A stretch of DNA of 64,000 bases. Source: Melastoma dodecandrum. Taxonomy: Eukaryota > Streptophyta > Magnoliopsida > Myrtales > Melastomataceae. The DNA is taken from positions 6,076,001 through 6,140,000 of the forward strand of contig JARUPY010000085.1 in NCBI GenBank assembly GCA_029817715.1, written 5' to 3'. Position numbers and translations under genes: made by a program. This document shows positions 14,191-24,206 of this stretch, piece after piece (within the stretch, counting starts at the first letter, position 1; the number at the start of each line of letters is the position of its first letter). Below the pieces are notes generated by a model. The model was given only the letters and a program-made list of their open reading frames with translations, ran no database searches and had not been told where the DNA came from.

Positions 14191-14814
14191 GATCCAAACA
14201 TAGAGCAAAGAAGTATTATCAAACATAGGATGCGGCAATTCGAGAGCTTGGGCTTGGATGGTAGAAAACTCCATCTCCAGTGACTGTCGGAGATCCGTCA
14301 TGGAGAGGCGAAGTTGTAGGAAGGTCCAAGAGGCAAAAGGGATAAGCCGGGACTTTTTTTAATGTATGGACAAGAAATGCTATCTGCTGTGTGTCGCCAA
14401 AGCCCGGAACAAGGACTAATGGTAGAAAACCTTGTCGAAATTCTGGGCTCAACTGAAATCATGGCGGTCCATCCCCAATGCCTTCTTCACGGTCTGGACT
14501 TTGCAAGTCCCTGGGAACATTGTTCTGAGGTGGTTGATGAATCGGAAGGCCATGATCAGTCAAGTGGCAAACAAATAAAAGATATGGCAATCAAACGGCA
14601 GCCTGCCGGTGTCTAGTCCGAGTTCATATTTCAGCATTTGGATGGATCCATTTTAGTCTTTTGGTACATTTGAACCACAGACAGAGTGGGACGTCACGTA
14701 TTCATTTAGTTGGTGAACTTAGCATGTGCGACACATTCGGCCGGATGGGCCCTTTGGTTTCGTCTGCACAGATGGTCACCTATTTGGTAATCTGTATTTT
14801 CTGTTAGGTGGCGG
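14191..14814. other. Spacer at the left edge of the SAUR array
   Basis: No gene is visible; short frames only. Confidence 0.4.
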
Positions 14815-14942
14815 ATTCGGGTCATGATGACGAGTTCGTTGGTTTGGGACTTGAGACTGCTAGGAAGGGATCCTTGGCATTTGATGCTATTGGCCCACCG
14901 AACAACACACCGACCCCGGCGAGAAAGCTCCTGAAGCAGTAG

Positions 14943-15015
14943 CACATGGGCGAGCATATTCTGCATTTACGAGGACCCCGTGAATGCAAACTGTGCCGGC
15001 TATTCCCTTATATAT
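14943..15015 (+). promoter_or_regulatory. SAUR1 core promoter module (CACATG to TATA)
   Basis: CACATG at 14943-14948 lies 65 nt before a TTATATAT box at 15008, with CTGCATTTAC between them. The same module precedes the other array members. The TATA box is about 90 nt before the start codon of SAUR1. Confidence 0.6.
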
Positions 15016-15098
15016 CTCAACCTAAATGAACTCTTCTTCTCATACCAGAAACAAAATCTTTCTAGAGATCTTCGTTCTTCTGTTGGGAGCAAAAAAAC

Positions 15099-15536
15099 AT
15101 GATAAGCACCAAAACGCTCTTACACTTGGCCAGGAAGTGGAAAATGGCCACTGCGATAGGAAGGAAGAGGACAATGTCTCGCAGGACTAGCAGCAAGAAG
15201 AGTTCCGGGGACTCGAATGAAATCAGGGTAGCCCAGAAGGGTCACTTTGCAGTTTACTCAATGGATGGCAGAAGATTTGAGATTCCTGTGTCGTATCTCA
15301 ACAACGGAATTGTCACAGACCTCTTCACGATTGCAGAAGAGGAGTTTGGGAACCCAAGCGACGGGCCTCTCGTGCTTCCAATAGACGCGTCATCCATGGA
15401 GAACTTAATTTTGTTGATTAGCCGAGGCTTCGCTTCGGAAACTGAGAAGGCATCATTATTGTCACTCGCTAGATGTAGTAGCCATTATAATGCTGATATA
15501 GCACCGGCTTGCCCTCAAATATATGTATGTAGCTGA
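15099..15536 (+). CDS. SAUR: SAUR protein 1 (SAUR61-68 type), A-type tail
   Basis: Intronless, 145 residues, starting MISTKTLLHLARKWKMA. The SAUR domain covers about 45-115, with KGHFAVYSMDGRRFEIPVSY, NNGIVTDLF and EEEFGNPSDGPLVLPIDA. Small auxin up RNA proteins are short-lived products of the early auxin response. They inhibit PP2C.D phosphatases so that plasma-membrane proton pumps stay active and cells expand. The tail ends in ..QIYVCS (A-type here). It deviates from its neighbours at GIVTDLF, where most have GVIRELF. It is the first intact gene of the array. Confidence 0.93.
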   Translation: MISTKTLLHLARKWKMATAIGRKRTMSRRTSSKKSSGDSNEIRVAQKGHFAVYSMDGRRFEIPVSYLNNGIVTDLFTIAEEEFGNPSDGPLVLPIDASSMENLILLISRGFASETEKASLLSLARCSSHYNADIAPACPQIYVCS

Positions 15537-16387
15537 GAAATCGAGTCTGTACCGAGTTCAGAGTCTCGCAGATTGTATATTGAGCTAACAATTTTCGTTT
15601 ATGATACTTGGATTTTGATTCTTATCGAATAAGTTCGGACTGCAGATCGATATTCGCTTTTGCAGATTGTGTTTTCGTTACAGTTGTCGCTGGTTCAAGG
15701 GAATATCCCCATACCTTTGCTCTCTTACATTCTTTGATCCATAGCCCCAAGTGCTCTATGAAAATCGACTGACGAGACAATGTAAAGAGACCCTGGCTCT
15801 GGAATTCTGAACACTTGCTCGAATAGCTCGAATTCTCAGATGACAGTATCTTAATTTTCGTATAGATAGTTTTGTCAGATGTCCAAGGATCAGTAACTTA
15901 GGACCAGTCACTCCATGAATGTCGGCGTCAGGGGAACGTCGTCCGATCCATGGTATCATGGAAATGGTTAGAACCATTTTTATCCACGGGCTGTAGTTAT
16001 TCCATTTACTCGGATGTTGTTAGTCGGGACCGCTATGTCCTTCAACTAACGGCACAAGGGCTTGTTCTTCAGTTCCATCCTCCGAAAGATGTCATAAGAC
16101 AAAACTTCAAACACCAGCACATGCCTACTAATCCATGTGCAAAATCTTGGACTCAATCAAGGACAATGCATTCGATGATTTAAGAGGATAGATCCGATTC
16201 TTGTTTGTCATGGGGCACCAGGACCCATCCGGTTAGGCAAATCAGCTGTCTCCGAATCGGTCTGCCCCACTAGCCCCCGGTTTTCAAGGACTGCATATAT
16301 CTGTGGTAGAGAGCACTTCTCACCTCCCATGCCATCTGCCCACCGAACAAGCTTCGCCGCAGAAATGGAAGTTTTCCTGAACATCGT
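15537..16387. other. SAUR1-SAUR2 spacer, duplicated elsewhere
   Basis: This is not coding. Two parts recur after SAUR4. The stretch 15650-15780 (starting GCTTTTGCAGATTGTG) matches 19795-19925, and 16075-16210 (..CAAACACCAGCACATGCC..) matches 20275-20420. This supports segmental duplication of the region. Confidence 0.6.
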
Positions 16388-16463
16388 CACATGCATAGGC
16401 CTGTTTGGCTTTAAGAAGGAAGACCCACAACCAAAATAATCAAGATCTTCCCCATTATATAAC
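16388..16463 (+). promoter_or_regulatory. SAUR2 core promoter module
   Basis: CACATG at 16388-16393 is followed by AGGCCTGTTTGGC and a GAAGGAAGACCCAC stretch, then ATTATATAAC at 16454-16463. This is a close paralogue of the gene-less module at 20555-20632. Confidence 0.6.
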
Positions 16464-16545
16464 TTGCGCAGCGAGGATTCATCACCTCATCCATCTTCAA
16501 GTACATTTCAGCTATCTTCTCAAGAGTTGTCAAGAGTGAAACAAG

Positions 16546-16986
16546 ATGATAAGCAGCAAGAAGATCCTTCAATTGGCCAGGAAGTGGCAGAGGGCAGCAA
16601 CGATCGGGAAGAGAAGGATCTCCTTAGGCAGGATGAGTAGCAAGAAATGTTCGGGCTGTACCGAGGAAGCATCAATTGCCCGGAAGGGCCATTTTGCAGT
16701 CTACACAACCGACGGGAAACGATTCGAGGTTCCCCTGTCATATCTCGCTGAGGGAGTCATCAGAGAACTCTTCGTCTTAGCAGAAGAGGAGTTTGGGATC
16801 TCGGGAGAAGGGCCTATCGTACTTCCTCTAGATGCATCGTCCTTAGAATACATTATTTCAACGATAAGACGAGGCTTAGCCAGGGAGCAGGAGAAGACCT
16901 TGTTATTGTCATTTGCTAGATGTAGTAGTAACAATCTTTTTGCCGATATGGCTCCGGCATTCCAACAAGTGTCTGTATGTAACTGA
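16546..16986 (+). CDS. SAUR: SAUR protein 2, A-type tail
   Basis: Intronless, 146 residues, starting MISSKKILQLARKWQRAA. The domain shows KGHFAVYTTDGKRFEVPLSY, EGVIRELFVLAEEEFGISGE and GPIVLPLDASSLEY. The tail ends ..QVSVCN, close to the A-type VCS ending. Its own promoter module lies about 85-160 nt upstream. The frame is complete and no substitutions at core positions are seen. The role is that of the family in auxin-driven cell expansion. Confidence 0.93.
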   Translation: MISSKKILQLARKWQRAATIGKRRISLGRMSSKKCSGCTEEASIARKGHFAVYTTDGKRFEVPLSYLAEGVIRELFVLAEEEFGISGEGPIVLPLDASSLEYIISTIRRGLAREQEKTLLLSFARCSSNNLFADMAPAFQQVSVCN

Positions 16987-17674
16987 GTCTTGTAGATTAT
17001 AAATAATGAATTACCATTTTTTTCATCTCTTATTCGATCCCTATTAATTGGATGTAGAAGGACTGCATGACATATATGCTGTTCGCCAATCATTTCTCCA
17101 AGAGTCGGACTAAAGGATGAACAATCATCTTGTTTTGACTAAGGACCCATGGTTGAGCTGTGATGACAGAAATCCAATAGCACAAGGAGTTGCAGTGTGT
17201 TGTGTTTTTGTGTAACAACCGAGCAAGAACAGTCTTAGAACCAGATTCTGGGTAAAAAAAAAAAGACCGACTTATGAATCGACAACAGCCAGTTATGCCG
17301 AGTTTGAAATTTTTGCAACCACGAGTACATGGTTTCGTGATTCTGCAGCAAGTGGTGTTGACATTACAACACTGCAGCCAAATTCACAGACTAACATAAG
17401 AAGTCTTTTTTACCTCTAGACGTGTTATAATTAGAGCAATCACATTCAATGACTAGAAAGATAAGTTCGACTGTTTTTGGGTCAAATGATTCGCGGCAGG
17501 TAAAGGCAGATCCCATCGTGAATGAGGTCCCATCGAGCACTCAAACCTGGGGCTGGGGATTAAATCATCGAGGATTATAGAATTTCTACGGATGGAAGAG
17601 AGGTAGGGCCTCCACTGCTATGTGTCGACCGAACAGAACCTCGACACCAGTAAAGAGAGTTTCCTAACCATTAG
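16987..17674. other. SAUR2-SAUR3 spacer
   Basis: Non-coding. The part 17540-17670 (ATCGAGGATTATAGAATTTC..) matches 20915-21020 upstream of SAUR5, again showing duplication. Confidence 0.55.
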
Positions 17675-17812
17675 CACATGGGCAGGCCTGTCCTGCATTT
17701 ACTCCAGAGACCCATGAAACCAAAATGTCCTTCATCCTTCGTGACCGAAATGCGGGTTCCTCATCTCATCAAAAAACTTAAGCCTTTGAGCAAAATCTCA
17801 CTCTCTATATAC
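17675..17812 (+). promoter_or_regulatory. SAUR3 promoter lacking the usual TATA box
   Basis: CACATG at 17675-17680 and GGCAGGCCTGTCCTGCATTT are intact. The ACTATATAACTCGA segment present at this position upstream of SAUR5 is replaced by the shorter CGTGACCGA. The only TATA-like site is TATATAC at 17806, just 33 nt before the start codon. Confidence 0.5.
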
Positions 17813-17838
17813 TCAGGAGTTCTCACAGTAAAGACAGG

Positions 17839-18276
17839 ATGATTAACAACAAGAAGCTTTTACATTTGGCCAGGAAGTGGCAGTTGGCAGAGGCAAATGG
17901 AAGGAAAAGGATCTCATTCCGCAGGAGTAACAGCAAGAAGATTTCAGGGAATTCAAATGACGCGCCAGTCATTAAAAAGGGTCATTTTGTTGTCTACACC
18001 ACGGATGGCCAAAGATTTGAGGTTCCTCTGTCTTATCTCGCCATTGGAGTCATCAGGGAACACTTCACTATTGCAGAAGAAGAGTTTGGGATACCCGGAG
18101 AAGGGCCAATCATACTTCCTATAGATGCGTTGTCCATGGAGTCCATGATGTTAATGATTTCGCGAGGTTTAGGGTCAGAGCAGGAGAATGCCTCGTTGGC
18201 TTCATTTACTAGATGTAGCAGAGGCCACTTTATGACAGTCGAGGCACGATCCTGTCTGCAGGTTATGTGTATGTAG
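17839..18276 (+). CDS. SAUR: SAUR protein 3, B-type tail
   Basis: Intronless, 145 residues, starting MINNKKLLHLARKWQLA. The SAUR core has KGHFVVYTTDGQRFEVPLSY, GVIREHFTIAEEEFGIPGE and GPIILPIDALSMES. The tail ends ..SCLQVMCM, the B-type ending shared with SAUR5 and SAUR7. The His in REHF replaces the usual Leu. The promoter has lost its normal TATA segment, so expression may be weak or start elsewhere. Confidence 0.92.
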   Translation: MINNKKLLHLARKWQLAEANGRKRISFRRSNSKKISGNSNDAPVIKKGHFVVYTTDGQRFEVPLSYLAIGVIREHFTIAEEEFGIPGEGPIILPIDALSMESMMLMISRGLGSEQENASLASFTRCSRGHFMTVEARSCLQVMCM

Positions 18277-19043
18277 ACTATGAACTGTAATAGTTGAGAG
18301 TTTTGTAGATCAATATACTGGATTGGTTATTTTTACTTGAGACTTAAGCATGAAAACTTCTTTCGGGGATAACCCGCCATCACAAGGAGAAGCTTTGGAT
18401 CTAAAGTAAATTAAGATTATGTTAAACATTAAAACTTGTTATTGATGTTGAGCATCATGATAAGATGGGGTTATCAGCCTATCCCTCGTCAGGCCGGGAT
18501 CCTCCTTTGAATGAAACGAATGATGGCCTCGTGATACAATTGTTCAGACACTTCTTATGAAGCACTAATTGAGGTCGATCAACTGACAAGTTCTCCGATG
18601 ATTCCCGGCATTCGCTACTTGTCATATTTATGCATATGTGAACAAAGCGGCCATGGATGTATTAAGGTAACAATATTGTTACTGTATGATTGGAAGGTTG
18701 AAGATATGGTTGATTACGGTAATCACAAAAGAAAACAACCCCATCAATTCAGTCTGCTGGTGTGAAGGCAGAGGCATGTGCTTATATAGAGTTTCTGGTG
18801 TGCAGCCTATTGTGATGGCTATGTATCCATTTCTTGTTAGGCCGGACTGCTGCTGCAATCCTCATGCCGGGCAGATAGTGTCCTGTCCTGTCCGTTTCCA
18901 TCCTCCCCATGTGAAAGAGGTCCCATGCGGGCTCTACCTCAATCCGGTATCAAATGAGGACAGGATTTCCAGTATCAGAAGATTGATGCTGCCTCCCGCC
19001 TTACGAGACATATGCACCAACAGGAAAGCTTCCAAGACATTGT
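18277..19043. other. SAUR3-SAUR4 spacer
   Basis: Non-coding. About 18345-18560 aligns by eye with 21800-22010 after SAUR5 (shared GAAAAC..TTCTT..GGATA.AACCC and GGCC.CGTGATACAATT-like stretches). The frame at 18686-19066 has no family features. Confidence 0.5.
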
Positions 19044-19110
19044 CACATGGATCGGCCTATAAGTAGGGTCATCCACGAAGGAGAGATAAGCTGGCTCCCC
19101 CATTATATAA
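19044..19110 (+). promoter_or_regulatory. SAUR4 core promoter module
   Basis: CACATG at 19044-19049 is followed 59 nt later by TTATATAA at 19103-19110, then ACTCAACC. The intervening sequence is close to that of SAUR6 (GGGTCATCCA). Confidence 0.6.
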
Positions 19111-19206
19111 AACTCAACCGGGGAATATTCTTCTACTACATCCGAAAACTATAGCCTTCGAGTGCATATTTAGTTCTTTCCTCAAGAGTTGTCCGAATCA
19201 GATAAG

Positions 19207-19644
19207 ATGATAAGCAAGAAGAAGCTCCTACAATTGGCCACAAAATGGCAGAGGGCAGCTGCGATCGGGAGGAAAAGGATCTCCTTGGGCAGGACTACCT
19301 ACAGGAAATGTTCTGGAAATTCTAATGAAGCGCCGGTCACCAAGAAGGGTCATTTTGCTGTTTACTCTATGGATGGCCAAAGATTTGAGATTCCCATTTC
19401 GTATCTAGATAATGGAGTCATCAGAGACCTCTTCGCGATTGTGGAAGAGGAGTTTGGGATCATAAGCTATGGGCCTATCGTACTTCCATTAGATGCCGCA
19501 TCCATGGAGTACTTAATTTTGTTGATTAGGCGAGGATTAGCTTCGGAAATGGAGAAGGCATCAATATTGTCACTCGCTAGATGTAGTAGCCATTTTGTTG
19601 CCGGCACGGCACCGGCCAGCCAGCAAATACATGTATGTAGCTGA
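19207..19644 (+). CDS. SAUR: SAUR protein 4, A-type tail
   Basis: Intronless, 145 residues from MISKKKLLQLATKWQRAA. An in-frame ATG six codons upstream (19189) is not shared with paralogues and was not used. The core shows KGHFAVYSMDGQRFEIPISY, NGVIRDLFAIVEEEFGIISY and GPIVLPLDAASMEY. The tail ends ..QIHVCS. It is closest to SAUR1 in the domain (YSMDG.RFEIP, RLxLARCSSH), as expected if the SAUR1-SAUR3 segment was duplicated. Confidence 0.93.
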   Translation: MISKKKLLQLATKWQRAAAIGRKRISLGRTTYRKCSGNSNEAPVTKKGHFAVYSMDGQRFEIPISYLDNGVIRDLFAIVEEEFGIISYGPIVLPLDAASMEYLILLIRRGLASEMEKASILSLARCSSHFVAGTAPASQQIHVCS

Positions 19645-20274
19645 GAAATCACAACAGTAACATAGTCTCATGGATTGTATACATTGTATTAGCATTTTTA
19701 TTGATGATGTCCATGCTGAAAAGTTACTGCTCAAGCAAATCCTAACTAAGGACACGAATACAAATGCAGTAGCTTCAATCTGCACACTGCTATTTGCTTT
19801 TGCAGTTTCACGTTTTCGTTACACTCATCGCTGATTCGAAGAAATTTTTCCTTAGCTTCCCTCTTTTGCATGCTTTGATCATCAGCACTAATCACTCCAC
19901 GAGAGGCGTTTCATGAAGCAATGTGGTCATGGCCCAGTAGTCCACACTTCAGTTCCCACAGCTCGAAAATGTTCTTGTATGACTGTCAAATTACTTTTAT
20001 GCACTGATATGTTTGTGGATGCTCACGGAACATGTGATTTCTCCAAAAAAAAAACTCATGATCTGAGGAATGTCATCTGTGGTTCTAAGCTTTCAGATAG
20101 CCGTTCAATCAGGTTTCTGCCATGGAAAACAGGTTGCACTGGTGTTTGAGACCGAAATCCACGGCAGACAGTTGATAAATTTACATGAAACCCGGCCATT
20201 CTTAGACTAACAATCATTGGGAACCATCATGTTCTTGAACACTGACAAGGGGCTGGTGGTTGCATTCCATCTTG
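19645..20274. other. Spacer after SAUR4, paralogous to that after SAUR1
   Basis: Non-coding. The stretch 19795-19925 (GCTTTTGCAGTTTCACG..) corresponds to 15650-15780. Confidence 0.5.
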
Positions 20275-20640
20275 AGAAAGATACAAGAAGACACAACTCA
20301 AACACCGACACGTGCATAACTGAACTATTTCATGGGCAAGGACTTCTACTCAATCAAGGATAACTTTGAAGCTTTGGACATGATAGGACCGGAGAAAATC
20401 GCATTCGAAGACTAAAAAGGATAAGGATGATTGAGTGTTTGATGTCGGGGCTCTAGCTTTTGAAGGATTACATATATGTGCGCATTGACATCCTTTGCTA
20501 TCTGCCCACTGAACAAGCACCACCGCATTACATGCAAGTTTGCCTTAACATTGGCACATGGGTAGGCCTGTCTGGCAATAAGAAGGAAGACCCACAAAAC
20601 CAAAAAACACAATATCTCCGCCATTATATAACACATAGTT
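20275..20640 (+). promoter_or_regulatory. Orphan SAUR2-type promoter without a gene
   Basis: The distal part (20275-20420) matches 16075-16210. The proximal part has CACATG at 20555-20560, AGGCCTGTCTGGC, the same GAAGGAAGACCCAC stretch as SAUR2, and ATTATATAAC at 20623-20632. No SAUR frame or relic follows in 20641-20915; sequence related to the next promoter begins instead. A SAUR2 copy has been deleted while its complete promoter remains. Confidence 0.65.
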
Positions 20641-21022
20641 GATAGATAAGCCTAAAATTTCTGACAAATATAACACTTAGAAAAAATCCGACATGACATT
20701 GATATCTCCTAACCCTTTCTCAGACAAGTTGGGTGCAAGATATTATAGTCCACAGCGAGATTATGCAGCTAACCCAAAAGCAACTTTACAAACTCCGGGG
20801 ATAGAGTAACAGTAATTGACTCGAAAGACAGATTCAACAGCATTGGAGTGGAATGATGGTCCAATCAGTTAGTCGAATCTAGGCCCGCGGAGGATATCAA
20901 TCAATCCCAGGTTGTCAAGGATTATAGAATTTGTGGATGGTAGAGAGCTGTGGTCTCTGTGGCTATCCGCCAACAACCGAACATAACTTCGACATCAGTA
21001 ATGAGAGTTTGCTAAACATTAG
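20641..21022. other. Spacer upstream of SAUR5
   Basis: Non-coding. From about 20915 it aligns with the SAUR3 upstream region. Confidence 0.5.
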
Positions 21023-21097
21023 CACATGGATAAGCCTGTCCTGCATTTACTAGAGAGACCCACGACAACACAACATCCTTTCTCTTCCACTATATAA
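21023..21097 (+). promoter_or_regulatory. SAUR5 core promoter module
   Basis: CACATG at 21023-21028 with AAGCCTGTCCTGCATTTAC, then TATATAA at 21091-21097. This is the intact counterpart of the damaged SAUR3 promoter. Confidence 0.6.
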
Positions 21098-21180
21098 CTC
21101 GAATGAAAGGCGAATTCCTCATCTCATCCACGAATAAATCTCCTCTCTCTATTCTAAAGAGTTATCACAGTAAAGACACG

Positions 21181-21618
21181 ATGATAAGCAGCAAGAAGCT
21201 TTTGCATTTGGCCCGGAAGTGGCGGATGGCGGCAGAAACAGGAAGGAAAAGGATCTCGTTCCGCAGGACTAGCAGCAAGAAGATCTCTGGTGATTCAGAC
21301 AAAGCGCCGGTCATAAAAAAGGGCCATTTTGCTATCTACACTTCCGATGGTGGGCGATTCGAAGTTCCGCTGTCATATCTAGCCAGCGGAGTCATCAGAG
21401 AACTCTTCGATGCAGCAGAAGAAGAATTTGGGATCCCAGGAGAAGGACCAATTGTACTTCCCATAGATACATCGTCCATGGAGTACATGATGTTGTTGAT
21501 CAGACGAGGCTTAGGATCAGAACAGGAGGCAGCCTTGTTAGCGTCATTTACTAGATGTAGCAAAAGCTATTTTAAGACAGACGAGGCACGACTCTGTCCT
21601 CAGGTCACATGTATATAG
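21181..21618 (+). CDS. SAUR: SAUR protein 5, B-type tail
   Basis: Intronless, 145 residues from MISSKKLLHLARKWRMAA. The in-frame ATG at 21103 lies only 6 nt past the TATA box and is not conserved, so the inner start was chosen. The core is KGHFAIYTSDGGRFEVPLSY, GVIRELFDAAEEEFGIPGE and GPIVLPIDTSSMEYMM. The tail ends ..LCPQVTCI. It is nearest to SAUR3, in line with the duplicated block. Confidence 0.93.
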   Translation: MISSKKLLHLARKWRMAAETGRKRISFRRTSSKKISGDSDKAPVIKKGHFAIYTSDGGRFEVPLSYLASGVIRELFDAAEEEFGIPGEGPIVLPIDTSSMEYMMLLIRRGLGSEQEAALLASFTRCSKSYFKTDEARLCPQVTCI

Positions 21619-22601
21619 CCGATGGATTGTAATAGTTCAGAGTTTTGTAGATAATATGCTGGATTAGCATTCTCATATATCATAAAAATCGAGGTTCAAC
21701 CTACCATCAGACTGAAAGATCTGGAATCCTGGTGAATAGTTTTTCCAGCATCGTCGTGGGAAACTATTTCAAGTTTTACATGAGATTTATGGCTTTGCTG
21801 TCCGAAATGGGAAAACATCCTTCTTAGGATATAACCCACCGGAACACATATAAGCTTCCGATCTGAAGTAAAAGTAAGGATTCGGTAAATAATTGAGCTA
21901 CATTAGAATTGTTCTTGATGGAAAGACAGGGTAGTTTGTCCATCCGTCGCTAGGCCGATCTCTTCCTACGACAGATGAACAACTGCCTCATGATGCAATT
22001 TGCTTGGATAATTCAGCTGAAGCAGCGATGATTGCCTTGTTTCTGCTGGCCTTAGGAGAAAATTGTAGTCTTCTGTTGATTGCAGACATTTGTGGCTGAC
22101 ATCCTCAACTCGTCTTATCTATACAGGGCAAGAACTTAGCATCTGGAGAAGTACTATCCTGAAGTCCGAAAATGTGAAATCATTGAGGCGATGTCTTTGG
22201 TGGGTCGTAGATATGATTGATCAATGTAAAAGAAGACGACCACATTTATTGAGTCGCTGACCTAAAGGGAGGGGCATGTGATTACTTAGGGTGGCCGCTG
22301 TGGAGTCCATTGCGATGGGCATCTGTTTGTTTCTTGGTAGATGGTCAATTCAGATTGCTGCCAAAATGTTCGCACATAAGATCGGTAGCAATCTATTTCT
22401 AAGAGTCAAGGAGCTCCGGACATCGTCCTGAATTGTCCTTCCCCATGTGATCAAGGTCCCATCGGGTACACAAGCTGGGGTCACACTGGGACATGGCTGA
22501 ATAACACTGGAGATTCCAGTGGGCGATAGCTAGAGGTCTCTGACAGCACCCGCCTGCCCAACGAGATGACGATGCTGGTAAGTCGCCTTCTGGGACAGAG
22601 G
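21619..22601. other. SAUR5-SAUR6 spacer
   Basis: Non-coding spacer of nearly 1 kb. The proximal half is paralogous to the SAUR3-SAUR4 spacer. Confidence 0.5.
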
Positions 22602-22667
22602 CACATGTATCAGCCTGTAAATGGGGTCATCCATAACCAAGATATGCTGGTTTATCCCATTATGTAA
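22602..22667 (+). promoter_or_regulatory. SAUR6 promoter with a mutated TATA box
   Basis: CACATG is intact at 22602-22607. The expected TATATAA is TATGTAA at 22661-22667, still followed by CTCAACC as at SAUR4. This fits the broken state of the gene behind it. Confidence 0.5.
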
Positions 22668-22759
22668 CTCAACCTCCGAGGACTCTATGCCTCATCGGAA
22701 AACTAAAGCCTTCCGAGCACATTTAAGCTACCTTCTCGAGAGTTGTCCAAGTAGACAAG

Positions 22760-23202
22760 ATGATAAGCGGCAAGAAGCTCCAATAGTTGGCCAGGAAATG
22801 GCTTTTGGCCATAGAAATCCAAGGGAAAAGGATCTCCTTAGCAGGAGTAGTAGCGGGAAAAGTTCGGGCGATTCAAATGAAGAATCGTCACTGGTCATAA
22901 AAAAGGGCCATTTCACAATCTACACCACCGACGGCAGGCGATTCTTCATTCCCCTGGTGCATCTCAGCAATGGAGTCATAAGAGAACTCTTTGCAATAGC
23001 AGAAGAGGAGTTCGGTATCCCAGTCGAAGGGCCCATCGTAATGCCTGTAGAAGCAATAGCAATGGAATACATAAACTCATCGATTAGATGGGGTTTAAGC
23101 TTCGAACAAGAGAAGGCCTTGTTATCGTCATTTACAAGATGTAATAGCCGCTTAACAGCCGATAAAACACAGGCTTGTCCGCAGATATATGTATGTAGCT
23201 GA
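22760..23202 (+). pseudogene. SAUR: SAUR 6, A-type, with early stop and frameshift
   Basis: The paralogous start MISGKKLQ meets TAG at codon 9 (22784-22786). LARKW..AIE..GKRISL then continues in that frame up to a one-base deletion near 22840 (TTAGCAGG where paralogues have TTAGGCAGG). After that the rest of the domain is fully open in another frame: KKGHFTIYTTDGRRFFIPLV, NGVIRELFAIAEEEFGIPVE, and tail ..QIYVCS. An ATG at 22621 or 22690 in the later frame would allow a protein with an unrelated N-terminus, but promoter decay suggests a pseudogene. Core substitutions are few, so the loss looks recent. Confidence 0.8.
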
Positions 23203-24029
23203 AAGATTGAAATGGTAAATAGCTTCGTAGTTGATCTGCAATTTTCTTGTGATTCCCTCCGGCTATTGCTCACACGAGTAAATCTTTCTAAAGTTCTCAT
23301 TTTCAACACATATTCAACATACATGACGTAATCCAGGAAACCAGGACAGCTTGAAAAGATCTCGAACGACAAGATTTCTCCCTGATCTCAGTGGAAGCAA
23401 GGATCACGTTTACACCAACTTGTAGGCTTAACTGAGTCCAGAAGAAACAGGTATATACTGAACTGAGGGGAAACGATGAATTTCGGATGAGCCATGGCTA
23501 GGAAATTCCGTAATCGTCTATGTCCTTTACGGCATGACATCCAGTGAATTCGTCCATTGTAGACTGCTAATTAATGTCAGATTGATTATATGCAGTTTTT
23601 CTTACGGTTCTTATTCATACAACACTCAATTGTGTCCAGACCGATCACGTCGTTTAATACCCGACAATATTGCTTGTACTTGGCCTCGACACCAGCACAT
23701 GGTCCTGCTATTTCGAAACAAGTTGGTGGGCCGAGGATCCAGAACTAATCACAGCCGCAGAAAGTTCGTCAGATCAAAGCGAGCAGGACTTTGGAATGTT
23801 GGCCCCATTGGGCAGGCTAATTCACGGTCCATGCGGGGCCGAAACGAGGCTGTATGATTAATATCAGCAAGCAATAATGGAGCAGAACCACTAGTTATCA
23901 GCCAGAACCAGAGAAAGTGACCCAATCCTGTTCTCGAGATACAACCCGAAGAAGGAGATGCCTCCGCTTACTGCAATCTGCCAACCGAACACGACTTCCA
24001 CTCCAACAAAATCATTTCCTAAACATTAG
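23203..24029. other. SAUR6-SAUR7 spacer
   Basis: Non-coding. A CGACACCAGCACATGG stretch near 23690 recalls the array's promoter sequence without a full module. Confidence 0.45.
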
Positions 24030-24105
24030 CACATGGATAGGCCTGTCCTGCATTAACTTGAGACACATGTAAATCCCGGGTATGCTTTCTTCTCTGATTA
24101 TATAA
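24030..24105 (+). promoter_or_regulatory. SAUR7 core promoter module
   Basis: CACATG at 24030-24035 with GATAGGCCTGTCCTGCATT and TATATAA at 24099-24105. This is the standard spacing of the array. Confidence 0.6.
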
Positions 24106-24206
24106 CTCAGTCGATGGCAGATTCTTCAACTCATCGGAAATTGAAATCCTTTCAGATTCAAGAAAATCTTTTTCTCTCTTCTCGAGTACAAAAAGGGTAA
24201 GATAAG

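Noticed and set aside
22621..22759. Upstream in-frame start extending SAUR6 by dozens of residues
   Set aside because: The added sequence is the paralogous promoter and leader read in a chance frame; other SAURs start at MIS(S/G/K)KK.
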